Shown piece by piece: positions 1-10,328 of a stretch of 64,000 nucleotides of DNA. The position numbers and the translations under genes were made by a program. This DNA is from Cladobotryum mycophilum. Taxonomy: Eukaryota; Ascomycota; Sordariomycetes; Hypocreales; Hypocreaceae. The stretch spans positions 2,937,421-3,001,420 of the forward strand of contig JAVFKD010000015.1 of assembly GCA_036429605.1 (NCBI GenBank). The letters run 5' to 3'. A model generated the notes under the pieces. The model was not told the origin of the DNA and made no database searches. It saw nothing but the letters and a program-made list of their open reading frames with translations. Numbering within the stretch: position 1 is the stretch's first letter; each line of letters starts with the position of its first letter.

Positions 1-1113
1 TTTCTCGAGACTATTCAGGGCCTCACACTGATTCGCGCTTATGGCTGGACTGAGAACTATAACGAACGTAGCCACCAAGCCTTGAACATTTCGCAGCGAC
101 CATATTACTTGCTCTTCTGCATACAAAGATGGCTAACGTTGGTCCTTGATTTATTCAACGCCGGCCTTGCCATTCTAGTAGTCGCTATTGCTCTGAACGT
201 CCATAGCACCGCATATCTCGGCGTCGCACTATTCAATATTGTGACTTTCTCGTCAACGTTACAGACATTGGTCACGGATTGGATTCAGGTTGAAACAGCT
301 CTCGGTGCGATAAGTAGAATACGAACATATGTCCGGACTGTCGAGGACGAAAACCTCCCCAGCGAAGACGGCGATGTGCCGGAGGATTGGCCAACGAACG
401 GCACCATAACATTTGAGGGCATTTCGGCTTCTTACAACTCGCCCCTTGAACCTGTTTTGAAGAATATCAGCGTGTCAATCAATGACGGCGAGAAGGTGGC
501 GATTTGTGGCCGCACTGGAAGTGGCAAGTCGTCTCTCATCTCCACACTACTGCGCATGCTAGAGGTTGACTCTGGTACCATGACCATCGACGGCATTGAC
601 ATCAGCACACTGCCCAGGCAGGAGATCCGAAGCAGGCTAAATACGCTACCTCAAGAGCCGTTCTTCCTAGAGGGTTCCGTCCGAGAGAATCTCGACCCAG
701 CCGAATCCGCAAGCGATGAGCGTATGGTGGAGGTGCTGCGCAACGTCGGCCTATGGGAGCAATTCGAATCCAACGATGGGCTCGACGGCGACATGGACGA
801 GGAGATGCTATCACATGGACAGCGACAGCTTTTCTGCCTCGCTCGCGCTGTCATTAAGCCAGGCAAGATCCTCATTATGGATGAGGCCACCAGCAGCGTG
901 GACAGTGAAACAGACGACCTGATGCAGGAGATTATCCGCAAGGAGTTCCGGGGCCGCACCGTCATTTCGATTGCACATAAGCTGCAAACAATCCTCGACT
1001 TTGATCGCGTCATCTTACTACAGAAAGGTCAAATCATCGAAATAGGGTCTCCTAGAGAGCTTTTGGAAAGTGAGGAGTCGGCTTTCCGCGCGCTCTACGA
1101 TAGCCAAAAGTGA
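1..1113 (+). CDS. ABCC-type multidrug ABC transporter, C-terminal part (5' truncated by window edge)
   Basis: The reading frame is open from base 1, so the gene begins outside the window. The visible 370 residues are the end of the second transmembrane domain followed by the second nucleotide-binding domain of a full-size ABC exporter. The ATPase motifs are in order: Walker A GRTGSGKSS (near base 520), Q-loop LPQEPFFLEG, signature LSHGQRQL (a slightly altered LSxGQ), Walker B ILIMDEATSSVD with the catalytic Glu, and the switch His in SIAHKL. The linker FETI/LETIQGLTLIRAYGW and the DP after the Q-loop are typical of fungal ABCC (MRP-like) pumps, which export drugs and glutathione conjugates across the plasma or vacuolar membrane (family knowledge). 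The substrate cannot be read from the sequence. It ends in TGA with a short AT-rich 3' flank. Confidence 0.93.
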   Translation, partial: FLETIQGLTLIRAYGWTENYNERSHQALNISQRPYYLLFCIQRWLTLVLDLFNAGLAILVVAIALNVHSTAYLGVALFNIVTFSSTLQTLVTDWIQVETALGAISRIRTYVRTVEDENLPSEDGDVPEDWPTNGTITFEGISASYNSPLEPVLKNISVSINDGEKVAICGRTGSGKSSLISTLLRMLEVDSGTMTIDGIDISTLPRQEIRSRLNTLPQEPFFLEGSVRENLDPAESASDERMVEVLRNVGLWEQFESNDGLDGDMDEEMLSHGQRQLFCLARAVIKPGKILIMDEATSSVDSETDDLMQEIIRKEFRGRTVISIAHKLQTILDFDRVILLQKGQIIEIGSPRELLESEESAFRALYDSQK

Positions 1114-1934
1114 TCTTCATTTTAATACAAAAGGTGGTTGATTTGGTCACATTTTTATATGTTTAATCATATTTCTTTAGATGCTACGAGCATTTATTAT
1201 ATCCTAATTCACCTTCATAGACTAAAAACAGAGATGTGCGTGTTGCAGTGAGAAAACAGCCCATTCTGCCTTCACTACTGCCTTGTGGACATCTGGCAAG
1301 GAAAGTCCACTCAATTGAGAACAATTCGTGAATTGAATGACCAGAATAACGACTGCTAAACCTGTAGTCCATTTATTTACTGTGAACAGAGTGTTTGCTC
1401 TTAGGGAAGCTGAGCTGGACCTTGACACCCGGGCAGCCGCCACCAGGTAATCGGCCGATAACTGAGGAAGTGAATCCTCAGAAGGCCTCGTCATCTACTC
1501 TGCCGGCTTGAAGTGAACTATCTTTCTCAACAATAAATGGTTATTTCCCATCATCATCACGTCTATACTGTCTAGCAGCACCACTTCGACTCTTAACCAC
1601 TCATATCGTTTCAACTCTTGACAGAGATACATCGAGGTCTTTGAGACGACATATCCGGTCGTGAACACCATCCATCGGACTTTTACGGGGCTACACTCGA
1701 CTTTTTGCTGCCCCATCACAGCCTGACCAAAATCCAAGCATTGTAACTCTTTCTACATCGTGAAATTCCCATTGGTATACTAATCAGGTGACATACTCAG
1801 AACAAAAAGTATCTAGATATTCTATCTCGGCCGTCCGACCACTCCATCTCAACTCAATACCTTCCTCACGGGGGCCAGATTGAGACAGTCAGATTCTACA
1901 AATACGACAGCCGCCACTCGGTACCCATCACAGA
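1114..1934. other. Intergenic region, ABC transporter to coiled-coil gene
   Basis: About 820 bp without a supported gene. Two head-to-tail minus-strand ORFs of 80 and 90 codons (1495-1737 and 1222-1494) have no recognisable domain and no convincing start context. The last 100 bp before 1935 are pyrimidine-rich and probably the promoter and leader of the next gene. Confidence 0.5.
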
Positions 1935-3098
1935 ATGGCCGACCCAGCTGTGGATGATTCAGTTCATGAAACCGAAATCAATGCCGCCGAGAGCGATGCA
2001 TCCGACTCTACCACTTCTTTAAGTAGAAGTGATGTGACGACTTTGGTTAGTTGGGAGAAAATGACAGCAGCTCGGGCCAAAGCAAGATTGATGGACGATG
2101 CCAACAAAGCGATTCACCTGTATCCCGAGTCGTTCCTCAAAGAAACCAGGCGGTATATCGGTAGCATATTCGCAGCCAAAAGGGATTGCCGGAAATTCAG
2201 CCAACATCCAATGGCCGTAGATGTTGACCTAAATCTGTACAGAGCAGTTGAGTTGTTGGATCAAGGATGCGAACCGTCTTCCCGCCAGATCCAAAGCCTT
2301 TTGCCCGACCGCGCCCTCCTTCAGGCTCTACGTGTGTCAGGTAATGGAAGTCATTTATTGGTCACCATTGTTCAGAATTTGTTTTCCTTGGGCGAAATGC
2401 ATCTTTTGATGCCTCCCGGGGTAAGCAGTTCCCTGTCGAATGGATCCCAAATTGGAGCCGGCGACAACATCAATGATCAGCGCATTCCTCAAATGGATAA
2501 GAACACCTCTGACATCCTCAGTCACATGAAGGATCTAGTTGAAGAAACTGTCAGAACAGCTCTCGACAGTCATTCAGACTCCGCCGTTCAATCAGCCCAG
2601 GAGAAACTTCACGAGACGTATAGAGAATTAGAGATGGCGCTGATGAAAAAAGTCGAGGGAACGCTCTGGAAGAATAGATCCAGCCCGGAGGATCAATTGG
2701 CTACGAAAGTTGAACCAGCCACAATAAAAGAAGACCCGCGCTGGGCCATTGTTGAGAAACTTGCAGACACTGTGGCCAGCCTTGAAAAACGCATCAACCC
2801 CCAAACATACGAGGCAAATGTGACAATGCAGAAAAGTAATGTTATAGCCACACTGGAAAATAGCGAGCCAGTACGAATCCTCGACTGCTCCACCAGAAGC
2901 TTGTCAAGAAGCGGAAGCGGTAGTAGTGGAGAAGGAAGCAGAGATGACCGCGGAGGCAAGGTTGGTTCAAAGCGTCCACATTCCAACATTACTGGGGCGG
3001 CTGATGATGATCACCCACGCAAACACCCATCTGCGAATGGTGTTGATGCCGAGGAGGAGATGGGGGATGTCTATTACAGAAATGTCATGGCGGGTTAG
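1935..3098 (+). CDS. Uncharacterised coiled-coil protein, paralogue 1 of a locally duplicated family
   Basis: A 387-residue intronless protein that I do not recognise. Residues 67-160 form a conserved core shared with the protein at 7042-8496: both have FAAxxDCxK, then HP, a central LLP, QALRV, NG, an LG pair and a final MP. The N-terminus is acidic and Ser-rich. A helical region around residues 190-300 carries several coiled-coil-like stretches and a second shared block (AVQSAQ here, AIQSSQ in the paralogue). The Ser/Gly-rich tail ends with a basic KRPHSN segment, similar to KRSHSGM in the paralogue, which may be a nuclear localisation signal. The ATG at 1935 has a good context (ACAGAATGG). 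No signal peptide, membrane segment or enzyme motif is visible. Function unknown; a nuclear or scaffolding role is only a guess. Confidence 0.8.
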   Translation: MADPAVDDSVHETEINAAESDASDSTTSLSRSDVTTLVSWEKMTAARAKARLMDDANKAIHLYPESFLKETRRYIGSIFAAKRDCRKFSQHPMAVDVDLNLYRAVELLDQGCEPSSRQIQSLLPDRALLQALRVSGNGSHLLVTIVQNLFSLGEMHLLMPPGVSSSLSNGSQIGAGDNINDQRIPQMDKNTSDILSHMKDLVEETVRTALDSHSDSAVQSAQEKLHETYRELEMALMKKVEGTLWKNRSSPEDQLATKVEPATIKEDPRWAIVEKLADTVASLEKRINPQTYEANVTMQKSNVIATLENSEPVRILDCSTRSLSRSGSGSSGEGSRDDRGGKVGSKRPHSNITGAADDDHPRKHPSANGVDAEEEMGDVYYRNVMAG

Positions 3099-3501
3099 AC
3101 TTATGGGGGACTTCATTATCCAACATGCCTTGGAGAACGGAAGTCTAGGTCTCTTGACTGGAATAGGATGGCCCAGAAAGTAAATATATATATATCATTG
3201 TTACCAGAATAGGTAACGAGGGATCATTTTCTCTTCTTTGGGCGAGAACTCTTCGCTTTCTGGTCATGACAGGTTCGCGGCGGAAATTCCACATGCATAA
3301 TAAATCGATCACCCAGAAATTCCAGATTAATCGACGTCCCCCACGAACGTGTTCAAAGATGATATTAAGAATCGTATTAAAGGATCCTCCAAATGTTGCT
3401 ATCAAATCCATAATTACACAAGAATAGTACATATCTTTCTATAATCCCTCCCCTGAGCACACTCCATGTTGAGTGCTATCCTCCCGTCTCCGTCACAACT
3501 A
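3099..3501. other. Convergent 3' intergenic region
   Basis: About 400 bp between the 3' ends of the coiled-coil gene and the lactonase-fold gene. It holds an AT-rich stretch (TATATATATAT near 3184) and nothing else I can support. Confidence 0.5.
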
Positions 3502-4635
3502 TTAGTAGGCTGCAAGGCCAGATGCACCATCGGCAACGGGGATACCTTGGCCCTTGCCGAAGAGGCCGCCAACAGATTTGAGAGACCCGTCAGACTGAAT
3601 CTTCCAGCCAACAACAGCGCCGCCGCCACGAAGAAGATTGTACAGGTAAGCACCATCGCTGCTGAGGGCCAAATCCACGGGCTCGGTACCATCTCCGGGA
3701 AGCGCAGCATCCCCCTTGATCAACGAGGCAGTGCCATTGGCATTGACAGCGTAGCTAGAAATGGAGTTGGAAACGAAATTCGCGGTGTAGACGTATTTCT
3801 GATCGGGAGTGATGACCACCCAGCACCCGTCAGTCTGTAGATTCCTCGCAGACTTGGTAACGGCAGTCAAGCTGGGAGTCTGCCCGCCGTTGAGGCGGTA
3901 GGTAGAGACGCCGCTGTTGTCAAAAGCGGGTAAACCGGATTCCACGACGTAGAGAATACCGTCTTTTCCAAAGGTTGCGCCAAAGGGACGGAGACCGCTG
4001 GAGGCCATGGTCGTCACTGGTGCAGCACTGGCATGGCCGTCGGCGCTGACCGAGAAGACATCGATGGTGCTTCCAACTTTGTTCGTCACGATGATGGATT
4101 TCCCGTCAGGGGCAAAGGCGACGACGCCCGGTACGCCAATTGGAGTGCTAAGGCCAATGGTCGAATTGGTCAGAGGGGCGAGGGTCCCATCTTTCTGGTT
4201 GACCTTGAAGCCGAAGATGCCCGTCGAGGCAACCGAACCGTCCAATACATACGCATACCCGGTGCTGCTCAAGGTGATTGCCAGTGGCTGGTCTCCGGCA
4301 TAGATGGTTTGGACCTTTTTCAGGCCGGCACCATCGACGGAGAAGACGGTGACAAGATCGTCTGCTGGATTGACAGCATAGAGGAACTTGTTGTCGGCGC
4401 TGAGCTGAAGTCCTCCCTGCGTGTCGAAGTCGACGCCTTGGCCGTGACCACCAGTTGGGTATTGGCCAAATTTCACCAGGGTACCGTCAGACTTGCGGGT
4501 AAAGGCAATGATCTGATTGTCGACCGCGTTTGTCATGGCGAAAACTGCGCCTTCGCCGGTCGATGGCTTGCTTGGAAGGGCTAGAACAGCCGGCACTCCA
4601 GAGAGAGCGATGGTGGCAAGTGTAGAAATTCTCAT
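3502..4635 (-). CDS. Secreted lactonase-family seven-bladed beta-propeller (3-carboxymuconate cyclase-like)
   Basis: A 377-residue protein with an N-terminal signal peptide (MRISTLATIALSGVPAVLALP, cleavage expected near residue 20). The rest is a run of propeller blades: repeated modules such as LQLSADNKFLYAVNPADD, VVAFAPDGKSIIVTNK and ALSSDGAYLYNLLRGG, each with the S/PDGK-hydrophobic-Y pattern of the Lactonase (Lactonase_7-bladed) family. Relatives include 6-phosphogluconolactonase and fungal carboxy-muconate cyclase-like proteins; the secreted fungal members mostly have no proven substrate. Single exon, length normal for the family, ATG fixed by the signal peptide. Extracellular location is inferred from the signal peptide. 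It lies between the two coiled-coil paralogues, convergent with the first. Confidence 0.9.
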   Translation of the reverse strand: MRISTLATIALSGVPAVLALPSKPSTGEGAVFAMTNAVDNQIIAFTRKSDGTLVKFGQYPTGGHGQGVDFDTQGGLQLSADNKFLYAVNPADDLVTVFSVDGAGLKKVQTIYAGDQPLAITLSSTGYAYVLDGSVASTGIFGFKVNQKDGTLAPLTNSTIGLSTPIGVPGVVAFAPDGKSIIVTNKVGSTIDVFSVSADGHASAAPVTTMASSGLRPFGATFGKDGILYVVESGLPAFDNSGVSTYRLNGGQTPSLTAVTKSARNLQTDGCWVVITPDQKYVYTANFVSNSISSYAVNANGTASLIKGDAALPGDGTEPVDLALSSDGAYLYNLLRGGGAVVGWKIQSDGSLKSVGGLFGKGQGIPVADGASGLAAY

Positions 4636-5627
4636 GATGGCGGTATAAGGAATTTGATAAAGAAGTGTTGGATTATCTGTGTTTGTAGACGGGAATACAA
4701 CGAGGAAGATGTAATAGTTGTGATGTCTGCTTTGGATACTTGACTAGGACGGAAGATGTTGTTGAGCTGCTATTTTGGTATCAAGAGAGCGATATTGAAC
4801 AAATGTTATATACACTTTACTTTGTATTCTGCCTCTAAAAAGGGCAATTCTGATTCCATTGAACATACTTTTTCATTAGGGGCTGTCTTGAACATCTCCC
4901 TACATTGCGCTTCTCCAAGCGTGAGGCTGTACATCTTTACCCTACAAATTGCATCGATGCTCGCGTCATGAAGTCAGACTAATAAGAGCATTTTACGTAA
5001 GTAAAGTCAGCAATGTCAGGAACACGAACAAGGTATGTATGTTTCGGCATTGCTGCCGAGACTTGGTAACTTGGGCATGCAAAAAGGTGTCTTCGGATGA
5101 ATTCGCACGAGATCGGACGAGATCACCAGCCAGAAATATGACCTGAACTATCACCATGCGGGGTGAGCTGCATGCCAAGATTGACTACGACTCATTTGGA
5201 ATCAATGATTCCAAAGTTGGTATGTTTACATTTGCCAAACTTAGAAGCCAACCTTATTCAAGCTCCAATCACTGCTCAGGGGCTGTTCCAGATCGGATTG
5301 CCTGGACCAACGAGAATATAGTAGAGGCTTGATATATATTCGCCACCAGCACAATGCACTGCAAAATGAATGGAATCATTGCACTTCATGCATCACAATA
5401 CAGCATCTGGTCATGACACATCAATCGCTATACCTGGATTCCAGAATGCATGTGAATAGAAAGATGATGGATATAAATTATTGCAATGCCCTCCTAGTCT
5501 TTGTGTTTATCATAAAAGAGAAGCCAGCATCATAGACAGAACAAGCCTTGTTTCCTCTGCTTCGTTCTCATACATCAACTCAAACGACTCAAAATTCGCT
5601 TTGTTTCTGACATAACCAGCTGCTATA
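4636..5627. other. Intergenic, divergent promoter region
   Basis: About 990 bp between the divergently transcribed lactonase-fold gene and the GST gene. No gene or RNA is supported. It presumably carries both promoters. Confidence 0.5.
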
Positions 5628-6545
5628 ATGGCCAAGGTATGTAAACGCATTACGCTAAATACCATGGGGTAGCGAGCTAACCACTGTTCATATGTGTAGT
5701 TCACCCTCTATTCGTTTGTCGGATCTCAATGGGTTGGTGTTGCTCATCTCGCGCTGGCCGAAGGTGGATTCACCAAAGACGAGTACGACCTCGTAGAAGT
5801 TGATCTGGGCATCGCCGACAACTTCAGCCCAGAATATCTGGCCATCAACCCCAACGGCACCGTGCCTTCACTGACCTCGCCCGATCTCGAAAAGCCACTT
5901 TCTGAAAGCACCGATATCCTTCGCTACATCAACGGATTTCGAGGCGGAAATTTGATTCCCAAAGATGCTGCAGCGAAAGCAAAGGTTCAAGCCATCCTCG
6001 ACGTCGTCCACTCAGACGAGGTTGGGACCAATCTCATTTTACTCCAATTTCGGGATGCTGGGGAATTAGAGGGCAAAAAGACGAGTCCTTTCAACGACTT
6101 TGTGTCCAATAGACAAGCCAGGCTGGTGAAGGAACGAGCCGCCCACCCCGAACATCCTTTCTACGGACCAAAGTCGGAGGAGAACGGCGTGCTGCACAAG
6201 CTCTACGTGACAGACATTGGAGACGAGCATCATAAGTTTTTCAAACTGACACATGACATGTACCGCGACTTTGCGCAAGGAATGGAGAAGCTAGATCAGC
6301 TGCTCGTGCTTCCTTATGCCGCGGGGAATAATGTGACGGAGGCCGACTTCCACGTTGTGCCTTGGTTGTCTCACGCCATGGCCGGTGCTGGGACAGATCC
6401 AAAGGACGTTCAGAACTTTGAGGTGTTGGAGAAGTTAATCCAGAAGTCGGTGTCTGGGTTCAAGGTTGGAGGCAAGACGAGGGAGTGGTGGTCCAACATT
6501 TCTTCTACCAAGGCGTTCAAAGAGGTGTTTTCGACTCTGCACTAA
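5628..6545 (+). CDS. Glutathione S-transferase
   Basis: Two exons. Exon 1 is only nine bases (5628-5636, Met-Ala-Lys), followed by an intron 5637-5699 (GTATGT...TAG) and exon 2 5700-6545, giving 284 residues. The tiny exon is needed because the GST fold begins at once after it: FTLYSFVGSQWVGVAHLALA is the first beta-alpha unit. The cis-Pro segment NPNGTVPSL (near residue 56) and the glutathione gamma-glutamyl contact ESTDILRY (near residue 73) complete the thioredoxin-like domain. The C-terminal helical domain carries the N-capping motif VTEADFHVVPWLSH. The enzyme should conjugate glutathione to electrophiles in the cytosol (family knowledge); class and substrate are not readable. It is followed by the second coiled-coil paralogue. 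Confidence 0.9.
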
Positions 6546-7041
6546 GTTTGAGCGTCCTGACTACTTTATGTAACTGAAGATAACTATGCGCAATATGCAC
6601 AGAGCATAGATTGTCGGCCATGGGAGGATGCATGTGATACAAATAAGTAGTTTAGTCTCCCTCACTCTGTTTCTGCGACATCAGAATGTGACTTCTAGTC
6701 AGCTCCTCTTTACCCTGTGATCAGAGTCGCATTAGCAGCTAATATCCCCGGCAGGTAAGCTAAGCAGAGATCGAATAAAAGCGAAGTGAAGGTATGGTGA
6801 TTTACAATCTGAGTGATGGCGTAAGGTGAAAGCTGGTCAATCTTTAAAGCTCTTCACTTCACTACTCACTCTTTCTTTCTTTCTTTCTTTCTTCCTCGCA
6901 GCAATCGCGATGTTCACTTGTATGCATTGAAACCATATCAAGTCGAGAGATATCTGTCACACATCAAGGCAAGTACGGAGAACCGGCTGTGTTGAACTTC
7001 TTTCGGTCTGACAAATTGCTGATGCGAACGTAAACAGTGTG
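6546..7041. other. Intergenic with TTTC microsatellite in the promoter of the second coiled-coil gene
   Basis: About 500 bp. A (TTTC)n-type tract at about 6869-6893 lies 150 bp upstream of the next ATG, as commonly seen in fungal promoters and leaders. No gene is supported. Confidence 0.55.
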
Positions 7042-8496
7042 ATGGACCAAGACCAAATGTCTCCTCCGAAGAAAACTACTACTCTCATTATAGGCCTCGA
7101 GGAGGATGAAGAAGAAGATGAGGAGGAGGAGCAGTCACAAGTGACGTATGCGAAGAAAGGAAAGGGAAAACAGAATGCCGCGACTGTAGCCAGGGAAAGG
7201 TGGGCGGCAGACACTACAGCATCCCGATACCGAATCCCACAATTGTTTATTGATGAGGTCCAACAAGAGATTGACAGCATGTTTGCAGCCCAAAAGGATT
7301 GCAAAAAGATCAATGCGCATCCCCAAGTCATGGAAGCTGAAGCAAAGCTCTTCAAAGCTCTCATCTTGGTCGATCATGGCGCCAGCCAAGGCTCTCCCGA
7401 AATCAACGCTCTTCTGCCGAAGCCGTCATTTTTCCAAGCGCTGCGTGTAATCACCAACGGTGCTGTTCCTACAAGTTTATATCGTAGTCTCTACGCCTTG
7501 GGAAGATGGAATATCACTATGCCTGTTCATGAGAAACGCGCCCCGACCGAGAAGCCCCAAGTCGAAGTTGCCATTTCAGCTTATACCGACCAAAGCCTGA
7601 ATGACATGGCTCATGAACTCGCCCAACTGCCTACAATGGAGGATTTAGAGAAGTGCGTCAAAGAAAACGTGACAAAACTTTCCAACGATCATTTCAGTCA
7701 AGCAATTCAGTCATCTCAGACGGCGTTGGAGAAGAGATGTGATGGCATGGAGGAAGAATTCAAGATCTTACAGACACGCCAAACTCAGCTTGAAGAAAAG
7801 ATGGATAAATTTGAAGCTGCCATGCAGAGACAGGAGGAAATTAGCTTCACCAAATCTGATCTCGTCAAGACGCAGAACAAGATTCAGGCAGAGTTCTCCA
7901 AAGTGTTTGACATGAACAGGGCACTTACAATGAAGGTTTCAAGCATTGAGAGCATGATGAGTTCCCAGAAAGATATTGGTGAAGATGATGGCAGCTTACT
8001 TGAGGAGAAACCACTTGAGGAGAAGATGGAAGTTGTTGGCGATGCAGCACCCAACGATGAAGGCCAAGTGCCCGACACCAAGAAAGATGACGATGATATG
8101 TCCCCCATTCTCAAGAAGATTCAGAACAAGCAGCTTGCATGGAGAGCCAAGCTTGAGCACAGAATATCTGGACAGGAATGCTGCTCAGCACTTCCCCTGG
8201 AGGACATAGCTCGTACGGTCGGCAACGCAGGCTCTCCAGCCAACACAAACGACAGATGTATTACACCAGAAGAAGCAGTAACAACACCAAACTTGGCAGA
8301 TGACGGAAGCTTGACCAACAGATGGCGGATATTTCGTGGAATCACAACCATGGGCAGCTCTGATGGCATCCTGGGCCTGAAGCGATCGCATTCCGGAATG
8401 TCCGAGAGTCACGGGGACAATACTCTGATCAAGCGACTGCGCGCAAGCGATATTCGCGTCTTGGATGCTGATAAGGGGATGCATGGAATATCTTGA
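7042..8496 (+). CDS. Uncharacterised coiled-coil protein, paralogue 2 of a locally duplicated family
   Basis: A 484-residue intronless protein. I chose the ATG at 7042; the GTG before it is not a fungal start. It begins with a strongly acidic run (residues 20-31) and a basic KKGKGK patch. Residues 69-164 match the core of the protein at 1935-3098 over roughly 95 residues with about one third identity by eye (FAAQKDCKK, LLP, QALRV, NG, LG, MP). Residues about 195-310 are a heptad-rich coiled coil containing many Glu, Lys, Gln and Leu. The C-terminal part is low-complexity and ends with a basic GLKRSHSGM and IKRLR, possible nuclear signals. No catalytic motif is visible. The conserved core plus oligomerising helix suggests a structural or regulatory protein; that is inference. 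Confidence 0.8.
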   Translation: MDQDQMSPPKKTTTLIIGLEEDEEEDEEEEQSQVTYAKKGKGKQNAATVARERWAADTTASRYRIPQLFIDEVQQEIDSMFAAQKDCKKINAHPQVMEAEAKLFKALILVDHGASQGSPEINALLPKPSFFQALRVITNGAVPTSLYRSLYALGRWNITMPVHEKRAPTEKPQVEVAISAYTDQSLNDMAHELAQLPTMEDLEKCVKENVTKLSNDHFSQAIQSSQTALEKRCDGMEEEFKILQTRQTQLEEKMDKFEAAMQRQEEISFTKSDLVKTQNKIQAEFSKVFDMNRALTMKVSSIESMMSSQKDIGEDDGSLLEEKPLEEKMEVVGDAAPNDEGQVPDTKKDDDDMSPILKKIQNKQLAWRAKLEHRISGQECCSALPLEDIARTVGNAGSPANTNDRCITPEEAVTTPNLADDGSLTNRWRIFRGITTMGSSDGILGLKRSHSGMSESHGDNTLIKRLRASDIRVLDADKGMHGIS

Positions 8497-9435
8497 AAGA
8501 CATGTGATTTTTTTTTATTTTTCTATTTTTTTATAACAGAGCTTGTTGCTTGTGTATGTGGCGACGTGAGCTCTGAACAAAATGGACCTGCCCGAAGAAT
8601 ATAGTTGATCAAACATGTAGATAGATGCTACAAACAAAATCCTCAGCATGAATCTCGAAGTAGTAAGTTGTATGATCCAAGCCTGGAGAAATAAATGATA
8701 CATTCAACTCAAAGAATGTAAAGAATTCGACCATAAACCAGAGGCATCAGTGGTGTCGGCCACCCTAGCAAGTTGAATGTCATGCGAATACAAAAAGCAG
8801 GCTGCATTCTTGAGGAAAGCTGTGGGTGGCCAATGGCTTGATGTAAAGGTCCAGAGTTGAGTCATGGATACTGCTCGGCGTGTATGGAGACAGCTTGCTG
8901 ATCATGAGTCGAATAAAAAATGTTGCATATCTTCAAGGTTTCCATGTGTCGCACTGAGTAAATACGTATCCCGAACCCAGAAAGAAACTAGGTAGTCAAG
9001 GTATGGAAAATAAACACTAGAACGCTGAACATGGTAGACAGATTCCCAGTTATTATGTCTTTTAATATTTGATGTTTCTGTCTGTTTCTTCTATACCTAT
9101 TTGTTTCTTTTATTTCTGTTTATCTCTCTTGTTTCCGTCTGTTTCTCTTGTTTTCCATCTATTTCTCAAGTATTATTAATTAGGTACCATACTATAGGCG
9201 CTGATCCAGTTTTTTCCTTCTCTCACGTTGTAGTATTCGTCATATGGATTGGGGTTGATCAGCCCCGTCGGCTTCCTTTTTTAGTAATGTTACTATCCAT
9301 GTAATCTCATGTTCGTCATAGGTGGTTTATGCTATGCCACGCTCATTATATAAAGGATGTAACATTCATGTCTCCACTGTCAACCATCTTTCTTTCCCGT
9401 TCCCAGTTTCAAATCATATCTGCGCCACCGTCGAT
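8497..9435. other. Intergenic region
   Basis: About 940 bp without a supported gene. It contains T-rich stretches near 8510-8535 and 9050-9180 (repeated TTTCT-like units). The last 100 bp form the leader of the SDR gene; a TATATAA lies near 9349. Confidence 0.5.
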
Positions 9436-10328
9436 ATGGCTACGGACAAAACCACGGTTCTCATCACAGGTGCGAACCGTGGCATCGGACGCGGGCTTTT
9501 GGAGACATACCTCGTCCGCCCTTCACATACCGTCATCGCAGCAGTTCGCGACCCCGGTGTTACTGGAGCTGCTTTGCAATCTCTACCTCGGGCCGAGTCC
9601 ACCACGTTTCTGGTTGTCAAGATCGATAGCACCGATCATGCATCACCCTCGGCAGCTCTATCCGAGTTACAGTCAAAGCACAAAGTTCGGCATCTAGACT
9701 TGGTCATTGCCAATGCTGCCATCTCCAAAGTCTACCCCACCGCACGCGAGGCAGCACTCGAGGACCTCCGCGAGCACTTCGAAGTCAACACCTTGGGCCC
9801 GCTAGCTCTATTCCAGGCCACCATCCCCTTGCTAGAGAAGACGCCAGGGAGCAAGTTTGTCGGCATAAGCTCATCGGCTGCAAGTATCAGCGGCATAAAC
9901 CACGCCTCGGAGCCGGAAAGTGCATACGGGCTGAGCAAAGCCGGGCTGAACTACTTGGTTCGGAAGATGGCCTTTGAGAATGAGGGCGTAATTATTTTCA
10001 GCATACATCCCGGGTGAGTTGCCCATTCTTGAACCTTTGGATTGAGTAACTCAACATGTTTCCGTTGGTAGTTCAATGCTGACGGGAGCCGTGTATCATA
10101 GCTGGGTACAAACCGATATGGGCCATAATGCCGCATTAAAACTCGGCATCGACAAGCCTGACATCACAACTGAAGAGAGTGTTGCTGGTGTCATAAAAGT
10201 GGTACGTGTTATGTTCTAGCTTCCCGGCCGTAGCTGTCAGGATGCTAATCAGCATCAAGATTGATTCTGCGACGAAAGAAACATCAGGCACGTTCAAGGT
10301 CTATGATGGAGACGACTTTCCTTGGTGA
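9436..10328 (+). CDS. Short-chain dehydrogenase/reductase (SDR), ketoreductase-like
   Basis: Three exons: 9436-10013, 10102-10201 and 10260-10328, 248 residues. The classical SDR motifs are all present: cofactor-binding TGANRGIGRG (residues 10-19), NAAIS replacing NNAG, the catalytic Ser in GISSSAAS, YGLSK as the YxxxK pair, and after the first intron the HPGWVQTDMG segment, which proves the splice. The last exon ends with a VYDGDDFPW tail common in fungal homologues annotated as norsolorinic acid ketoreductase-like. It reduces a carbonyl with NADPH (family knowledge); the actual substrate is unknown and no polyketide synthase is nearby. Intron acceptors CATAG and CAAG. ATG chosen because the Rossmann strand starts seven residues later. 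Confidence 0.92.

Noticed and set aside
1222..1737. Two head-to-tail minus ORFs (80 and 90 codons)
   Set aside because: No recognisable content, and no shared motif or partner in the window.
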